From: JBDTMT01 sp033764095
GTDB lineage: Bacteria; Desulfobacterota; Binatia; HRBIN30; CADEER01
Assembly (NCBI GenBank): GCA_033764095.1
Contig: JANRJF010000462.1
Location: forward strand, 1-12,457
Length of the DNA: 12,457 nucleotides
Direction of reading: 5' to 3'
The notes under the pieces are model-generated. The model was not told the DNA's origin and searched no databases. It was given only the letters and a program-made list of their open reading frames with translations. Made by a program: the position numbers and the translations under genes. Shown one piece after another: positions 8,105-12,457 of this stretch; position 1 is the stretch's first letter, and each line of letters starts with the position of its first letter.

Positions 8105-10630
8105 ATGCGCGTACGCAACCTAGTGGTCGTGGCGGCGGTGGCGGTGGGGATTCCGGCGGCGGCGCTGGCGGCGAGCAACATCGTCCGCTCGGCGTACAGC
8201 GAGTCGTACGCCAGCAATGCCACCGGCATCGCCACCGGCGACTTCGACGGCGACGGCACCATCGACGCGGTGACCACCAACGCCGGCAGCAGCAACGAGG
8301 TCAACGTCATCCTCGGCTTCGGTGACGGCACGCTCAGCCCGGTCGGGCAGATCGCGCTGCCGTCGCTGCCCTCCAGCCTGGCGCTCGGCCGCTTCGACGG
8401 CGACGACGTCGACGACCTGGTGGTCGGCCTCGGCAACGACGACTCGATCGTCTTCCTGAAGTGCCGTAAGGACCAGGATTACTTCGACGCGCCGTCGGCC
8501 GGCGTCGAGCTCGGCGGCAGCCCGGCGGCGCTGGCGGTGGTCGACTTCGACGGCGACGGCAAGCTCGACATCGTCAGCGGCAACGACGGCGGCGACGCGA
8601 CGCCCGGCTCGGTGTCGTTTCTCGCCGGCAACGGTGTGGGCGGCTTCACGCTGGTGCTGCAGGACGATCCGAGCGAGCCCGGCATGCTGATCGACGCGCT
8701 GCCGGCCGAGCTCGGCACCCGCGCCGTCGCGGTCGGCAACATCGACGCCGATGCGAACCTCGAAGTGCTGGCGCTCAACTCGCGCGCCAACTCGATCTCG
8801 ATCTACGACGGCGACGGCCACGGCGCGTTCACCCCGGGCGGCACGCTGCCGACCGCCAACGCGCCGCAGGACCTGCGCCTGGTGGACGTCAACGGCGACG
8901 GCAAGCTCGACCTGATCATCGCCAACGGCAACGAGGACAGCGTCTCGGTGCGGCTCGGCAACGGCGACCGCAGCTTCGCCGCCGCCGACGTCTACGCGGT
9001 CGGCACGGCGCCGAATCGCGTCGTGGTCGGCGACCTCGACGACAACGACACGCTCGACATCGCCACCACCAACAGCCGCAGCGGCGACGTCACGCTGCTG
9101 CGCGGCGACGGCATGGGCGGCTTCGGCCAGGCGCGCACGTTCGTCGCCGACGCCGAGCCGCAGGTGGTGGCGCTCGACGACTTCAACGACGACGGGCTGC
9201 TCGACGTGATCACCGCCGCGCAGGGCGGCGGCGACGGCGGCAGCATCAACCTGCTGCGCAACCGCGGCGACGCGGTGCTGCACGCGGTCGAGGACGTGCC
9301 GGCCAACAACGGGCCGACCGGTCTGGCGGTGGCGGACGTGGACGACGACGGCGCCGCCGACCTGGTAAGCAGCGGCGACGCCGGCGAGGTGCTGGTGCAG
9401 TCGTCGGGCCCCGACGGCTTCGTCACCGCGCACGCGATCGACGTCGGCGGTCGCGCCATCGGCGTCATTGCCGTCGATCTGAACGGCGACGCGCGGCCCG
9501 ACCTCGCCGCGGTGGACAACACCAACGACCGCGTCGTGGTGGCGATCGCCACCGCCACCGGCGGCTTCGGCCCGCTGCAGAACTACAGCGTCTCGGTCGG
9601 GCCGAGCGGCATCACCGCCGGCGACTTCAACAACGACGGGCGGCTCGACATCGCCGTGTCGGCGATCGGCCCGCCGGGGCGCGCCGCGGTGCTGCTGCAG
9701 CAGGCCAACGGCACCTTCGGCCCGAGCCGCAGCACGGCGGTGCAGGACACGCCGACCGGCATCGCCGTCCTGCAGTCCGACTGCGACGCCAACGGGTACC
9801 AGGACCTGATCGTCGCCAACCAGGCCTCGGACACCATTTCGGTGCTGCGCAGCCTCGGCAACGGCATGTTCGAGGAGCAGCAGACCATCCAGCCGATCGA
9901 CGCCGGCGGCGGACCGGTCGGCCTGGCGGTGGCGGACTTCAACCGCGACGGCCGCGACGATTTCGCGGTCAGCGATTCGGTGACGCCGGCCGGCGCGGCC
10001 AGCGTGCGCATCTTCACCAGCGCCACCTGCGGCGGACCGTACACGCTCAGCGCCTCGGTGCGCGCCGGCGACCTGGTCAAGGCAATCGTCGCACGCGACT
10101 TCACCGGCGACGGCATCGTCGATCTGGGGGTGATCAACCAGACGGCGAACGCCATGCGGGTGCTGAGCGGCAACGGCAACGGCACCTTCGGGACGCGCGC
10201 CGGCGGCGCGGTCTCGGTCAGCCGCATGCCGATCGCCATCGCCGCCGGCGATCTCGACAGCGACGGCCGCTACGACCTGGTGACGGCGAACAGCGACCCG
10301 AGCGCCAACAACCTCTCGGTCGCCTACAACTGCGCGCGCGACGCCGACTGCACGCCGTTCCCGGTGAATCCGCCGATCGCCGGCTCGGCGGCGCTGCGCG
10401 GCGACGGCAACAATGACGGTATCCGCTCGGCGGCCGATCTGGTGGCGGTCGGGCGCGAGGTGATGGACGGCGACGGCCTGCCGGTCGAGCAGATCAACGT
10501 CGTGGTCAACGGCGTGCCGCTCAACCCGAACGGCTATGCCGCCGCGCCGGGCGTCGATGCCAACGGCGACGGTCTGGTCACGCCGCAGGACCGCCGCGCC
10601 GTCGCCCGCCGCATCTTCAGCGGGGCCTGA
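8105..10630 (+). CDS. Secreted FG-GAP/VCBS repeat protein with dockerin-like tail
   Basis: I chose ATG 8105 because GGAGGG at 8095-8100 sits four bases before it; ATG 8093 would add four residues and lacks such a site. The 841-residue product begins with a signal peptide (MRVRN, then a hydrophobic run ending AALA near residue 22). Fourteen Asp-rich loops of the type GDFDGDGTID follow, with first bases at 8237, 8387, 8540, 8735, 8882, 9029, 9176, 9332, 9473, 9620, 9776, 9932, 10094 and 10247, a mean period of about 51.5 residues. Such FG-GAP/VCBS repeats form calcium-binding beta-propeller blades, and fourteen suits two seven-bladed propellers. The C-terminus has two EF-hand-like loops, DGNNDGI from residue 767 and DANGDGL from residue 818, each followed by a helix, resembling a type I dockerin. 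No membrane anchor is seen. An extracellular binding or adhesion role is plausible but unproven. Confidence 0.88.
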   Translation: MRVRNLVVVAAVAVGIPAAALAASNIVRSAYSESYASNATGIATGDFDGDGTIDAVTTNAGSSNEVNVILGFGDGTLSPVGQIALPSLPSSLALGRFDGDDVDDLVVGLGNDDSIVFLKCRKDQDYFDAPSAGVELGGSPAALAVVDFDGDGKLDIVSGNDGGDATPGSVSFLAGNGVGGFTLVLQDDPSEPGMLIDALPAELGTRAVAVGNIDADANLEVLALNSRANSISIYDGDGHGAFTPGGTLPTANAPQDLRLVDVNGDGKLDLIIANGNEDSVSVRLGNGDRSFAAADVYAVGTAPNRVVVGDLDDNDTLDIATTNSRSGDVTLLRGDGMGGFGQARTFVADAEPQVVALDDFNDDGLLDVITAAQGGGDGGSINLLRNRGDAVLHAVEDVPANNGPTGLAVADVDDDGAADLVSSGDAGEVLVQSSGPDGFVTAHAIDVGGRAIGVIAVDLNGDARPDLAAVDNTNDRVVVAIATATGGFGPLQNYSVSVGPSGITAGDFNNDGRLDIAVSAIGPPGRAAVLLQQANGTFGPSRSTAVQDTPTGIAVLQSDCDANGYQDLIVANQASDTISVLRSLGNGMFEEQQTIQPIDAGGGPVGLAVADFNRDGRDDFAVSDSVTPAGAASVRIFTSATCGGPYTLSASVRAGDLVKAIVARDFTGDGIVDLGVINQTANAMRVLSGNGNGTFGTRAGGAVSVSRMPIAIAAGDLDSDGRYDLVTANSDPSANNLSVAYNCARDADCTPFPVNPPIAGSAALRGDGNNDGIRSAADLVAVGREVMDGDGLPVEQINVVVNGVPLNPNGYAAAPGVDANGDGLVTPQDRRAVARRIFSGA
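10400..10627 (+). other. Dockerin-like double EF-loop module
   Basis: Residues 766-841 of the repeat protein contain GDGNNDGIRSAADLVAVGRE and, about 50 residues later, DANGDGLVTPQDRRAVARRI. Both have the D-x-N-x-D-G calcium loop plus helix of dockerin repeats. The linker between them is longer than in classical cellulosomal dockerins. No cohesin domain is encoded in the window, so the partner is unknown. Confidence 0.6.
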
Positions 10631-10631
10631 G

Positions 10632-11063
10632 GTGCCGACCGAGGCCGCGCTGCAGCGCGACCTGCAGGACGCGATGCGTGCCCGCGATCGGGTGCGCATC
10701 GACGTCCTGCGCGGTCTGATCACCGCGGTGAAGAACACCAAGGTGGACAAGCAGGTGCCCGAGCTGCCCGAGGCGGAGATCGTCGCCCTGGTGCGCAAGG
10801 AAGCCAACAAGCGCGTCGAGATCATCGACTTCGCGCGCCAGGCCAACCGCGCCGAGACCGTCGCCCAGGCCGAGACCGAGAAGGCCATTCTCGACGCCTA
10901 CCTGCCGGCGCAGATGGATGCCGCTCAACTCGAGGCCGCCATCCGCGCCATCGCCGCCGAGCTCGGTGGCACCCAGATCGGCCCGTTGATGGCCGAGCTG
11001 CGCAAGCGCCACGCCGGCCAGTTCGACGGCAAGCTGGCCAGCGAGCTGATCAAGAAGCTCTGA
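10632..11063 (+). CDS. Standalone GatB/YqeY-domain protein
   Basis: A 143-residue cytosolic helical protein related to the C-terminal tail domain of the GatB subunit of aspartyl/glutamyl-tRNA amidotransferase. The start is GTG 10632, one base after the stop of the repeat protein, with GGGG at 10622-10625 six bases upstream. Typical YqeY features are visible: LQRDLQDAMRARDRVRIDVL at the N-terminus, AVKNTKVDK, EAEIVALVRKEANKR, the acidic AETEKAILDAYLPAQM, and the C-terminal IGPLMAELRKRHAGQFDGK with final ELIKKL. The domain is widespread in bacteria; a tRNA-related role is assumed from GatB, but the function of the free form is not settled. The near-zero spacing implies translational coupling to a secreted protein with which it has no clear functional link. 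Confidence 0.92.
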   Translation: MPTEAALQRDLQDAMRARDRVRIDVLRGLITAVKNTKVDKQVPELPEAEIVALVRKEANKRVEIIDFARQANRAETVAQAETEKAILDAYLPAQMDAAQLEAAIRAIAAELGGTQIGPLMAELRKRHAGQFDGKLASELIKKL

Positions 11064-11083
11064 GCGTAGGGCTCGCGCGCCAC

Positions 11084-11099
11084 TTCCGCTCGGACGGAA
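11084..11099. promoter_or_regulatory. Short inverted repeat before the Cys-rich gene
   Basis: TTCCG (11084-11088) and CGGAA (11095-11099) form a small dyad. TATGAC at 11106-11111 could be a -10 box with no good -35. Together they might be an operator-promoter for the gene at 11139, but such short matches are weak evidence. Confidence 0.2.
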
Positions 11100-11138
11100 T
11101 TCTGCTATGACGCCGGCGGTCGTGGGAGGGGAGTGACG

Positions 11139-11486
11139 ATGCGACGCCTGATCCTGCTGCTCGCCGTGCTGGCGATGTGGAGTACTATGCCGGCCGAGCG
11201 CGCCGCGGCGGGCGGCGGAGGGGTATGCTGCCTGTGCATCGGCTGCCCCACTGGTCCCGAGGATTGCACCCTTCCGCCGCTGAGCTGCGACGTCACCTGC
11301 GGCAGCCAACGCGGCTGCGGCGACTGGAGCCTGGCGCCGTTGGAGGCGTGCAACGCCAATCCGCCCTGCGAGGGGCAGCAGCCCGAGAGCGCCAGGGCCC
11401 CGGCGGCAACCACCCTCGGATTGGCCGGCGTGACGGCCGCGCTGGCCGGCTTCGGCCTCCGCCGCCTGATGCGCCGGCGCGCGTAG
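11139..11486 (+). CDS. Small secreted Cys-rich protein with C-terminal TM-Arg tail
   Basis: I do not recognise the family. ATG 11139 has a strong ribosome binding site (GGGAGGGG, 11124-11131); GTG 11133 is an alternative but too close to that site. The 115-residue product starts with MRRLILLLAVLAMW, a signal peptide probably ending near AERAAAG (20-25). Residues 30-77 hold ten cysteines (30, 31, 33, 36, 43, 50, 54, 60, 71, 77), beginning with CCLCIGC, enough for five disulphides. A Pro/Ala-rich linker leads to a hydrophobic segment (about 91-107) and a basic end, RRLMRRRA. This three-part tail resembles the CTERM sorting signals processed by exosortase- or rhomboid-type enzymes, though no PEP or GlyGly motif is clear. 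It is the last gene before a convergent neighbour. Its role is unknown; a surface-anchored small protein is the best description. Confidence 0.72.
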   Translation: MRRLILLLAVLAMWSTMPAERAAAGGGGVCCLCIGCPTGPEDCTLPPLSCDVTCGSQRGCGDWSLAPLEACNANPPCEGQQPESARAPAATTLGLAGVTAALAGFGLRRLMRRRA

Positions 11487-11493
11487 CCGATTG

Positions 11494-11513
11494 GCGGCCG
11501 CGGAAACGGCCGC
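11494..11513. terminator. GC-rich hairpin after the Cys-rich gene
   Basis: GCGGCCG and CGGCCGC form a perfect 7-bp stem with a 6-base loop, starting 8 bases after the stop codon. No T-run follows, so it is at best an atypical terminator. It adjoins the larger palindrome to its right. Confidence 0.4.
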
Positions 11514-11645
11514 GCTCCGCGCGGCCGGCCGGCACAAGGCCGGCCGGCTACCTGGGCCGGTTGGGGGGGAGACCGCTGTTTCCCCTCACCGCCCGGGGTA
11601 GCCGGCCGGCCATGTGCCGCCCGGCGCCGCGCCAGCGGCGCCGTT
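11505..11645. repeat. Large near-palindrome between convergent genes
   Basis: The core arms are 11519-11552 and 11597-11632. Their inner 15 bases are perfect reverse complements (11538-11552 with 11597-11611), and the remainder matches apart from a 2-base gap and two mismatches. Weaker pairing extends outward to AACGG (11505) and CCGTT (11645) and inward into the 44-base centre. The same sequence can instead fold as local hairpins, such as 11524-11548 (10-bp stem) and 11622-11643 (9-bp stem). GGCCGGCCGGC recurs in several copies. It fills the gap between a plus-strand and a minus-strand gene and may act as a bidirectional terminator, a REP-like repeat, or both. Confidence 0.65.
11622..11643 (-). 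terminator. Hairpin downstream of the ABC-F gene
   Basis: CGGCGCCGC and GCGGCGCCG form a perfect 9-bp stem with a GCCA loop, 13 bases past the minus-strand stop. No U-run follows on that strand, so termination is only a suggestion. Confidence 0.35.
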
Positions 11646-11656
11646 GACGCTGCGAC

Positions 11657-12457
<801 letters not shown>

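Noticed and set aside
8120..10888. 922-codon open frame on the minus strand, opposite the repeat protein
   Set aside because: It mirrors the Asp-rich, GC-biased repeats of the real gene and gives a low-complexity Arg/Val/Ala product without known motifs; the sense strand has clear domains and a ribosome binding site.
11494..11645. Canonical intrinsic terminators in the convergent gap
   Set aside because: The stems are strong, but no run of T follows on either strand, so termination is kept only as a low-confidence suggestion.

Overview
The window is very GC-rich and gene-dense. Codon use is strongly biased to G or C in third positions, and 4-base gene overlaps and GTG starts are common. Gene content (LepA, signal peptidase, a standalone YqeY, an ABC-F ATPase, nucleotide-sugar enzymes, a calcium-loop repeat protein with a dockerin-like tail, and a small Cys-rich protein with a C-terminal TM-plus-arginine tail) fits an uncultivated Gram-negative soil or groundwater lineage of the old Deltaproteobacteria grouping, such as Binatota or Myxococcota relatives. 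That placement is inference; there is no rRNA or other decisive marker here.

Left part (1-1839): the 3' end of a PfkB-type sugar kinase, followed 3 bases later by a polyprenyl-phosphate-type family 2 glycosyltransferase with two C-terminal membrane segments. Next comes a 579-base gap (1840-2418) that is mostly repeat DNA. A 174-bp element (1872-2045) has 12-bp terminal inverted repeats and is flanked by a 9-bp direct repeat, as expected for a target-site duplication. It lies inside a larger segment bounded by 36-bp inverted repeats (1831-1866 and 2270-2305), whose left arm supplies the last two codons and the stop of the glycosyltransferase.

Centre (2419-5626): three tightly coupled genes for UDP-sugar supply: UDP-glucose 6-dehydrogenase, UDP-glucuronate decarboxylase (UDP-xylose synthase) and an NAD-dependent 4-epimerase-like SDR. 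Together with the upstream glycosyltransferase they suggest synthesis of a uronic-acid or pentose-containing envelope glycan. Then come lepA (EF4) and lepB (signal peptidase I); lepB appears to start at a CTG codon overlapping the lepA stop.

Right part (8105-12457): a large secreted protein with fourteen FG-GAP/VCBS-type loops and a dockerin-like C-terminus, a one-base gap to a standalone GatB/YqeY-domain gene, and a small secreted protein with ten cysteines. A large near-palindrome (about 11505-11645) separates these plus-strand genes from a convergent ABC-F ATPase gene that runs off the window on the minus strand. All genes from 2419 to 11063 are on one strand with gaps of at most 48 bases and could be one transcript. 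I found no RNA genes, CRISPR arrays, transposase genes or obvious defence system.
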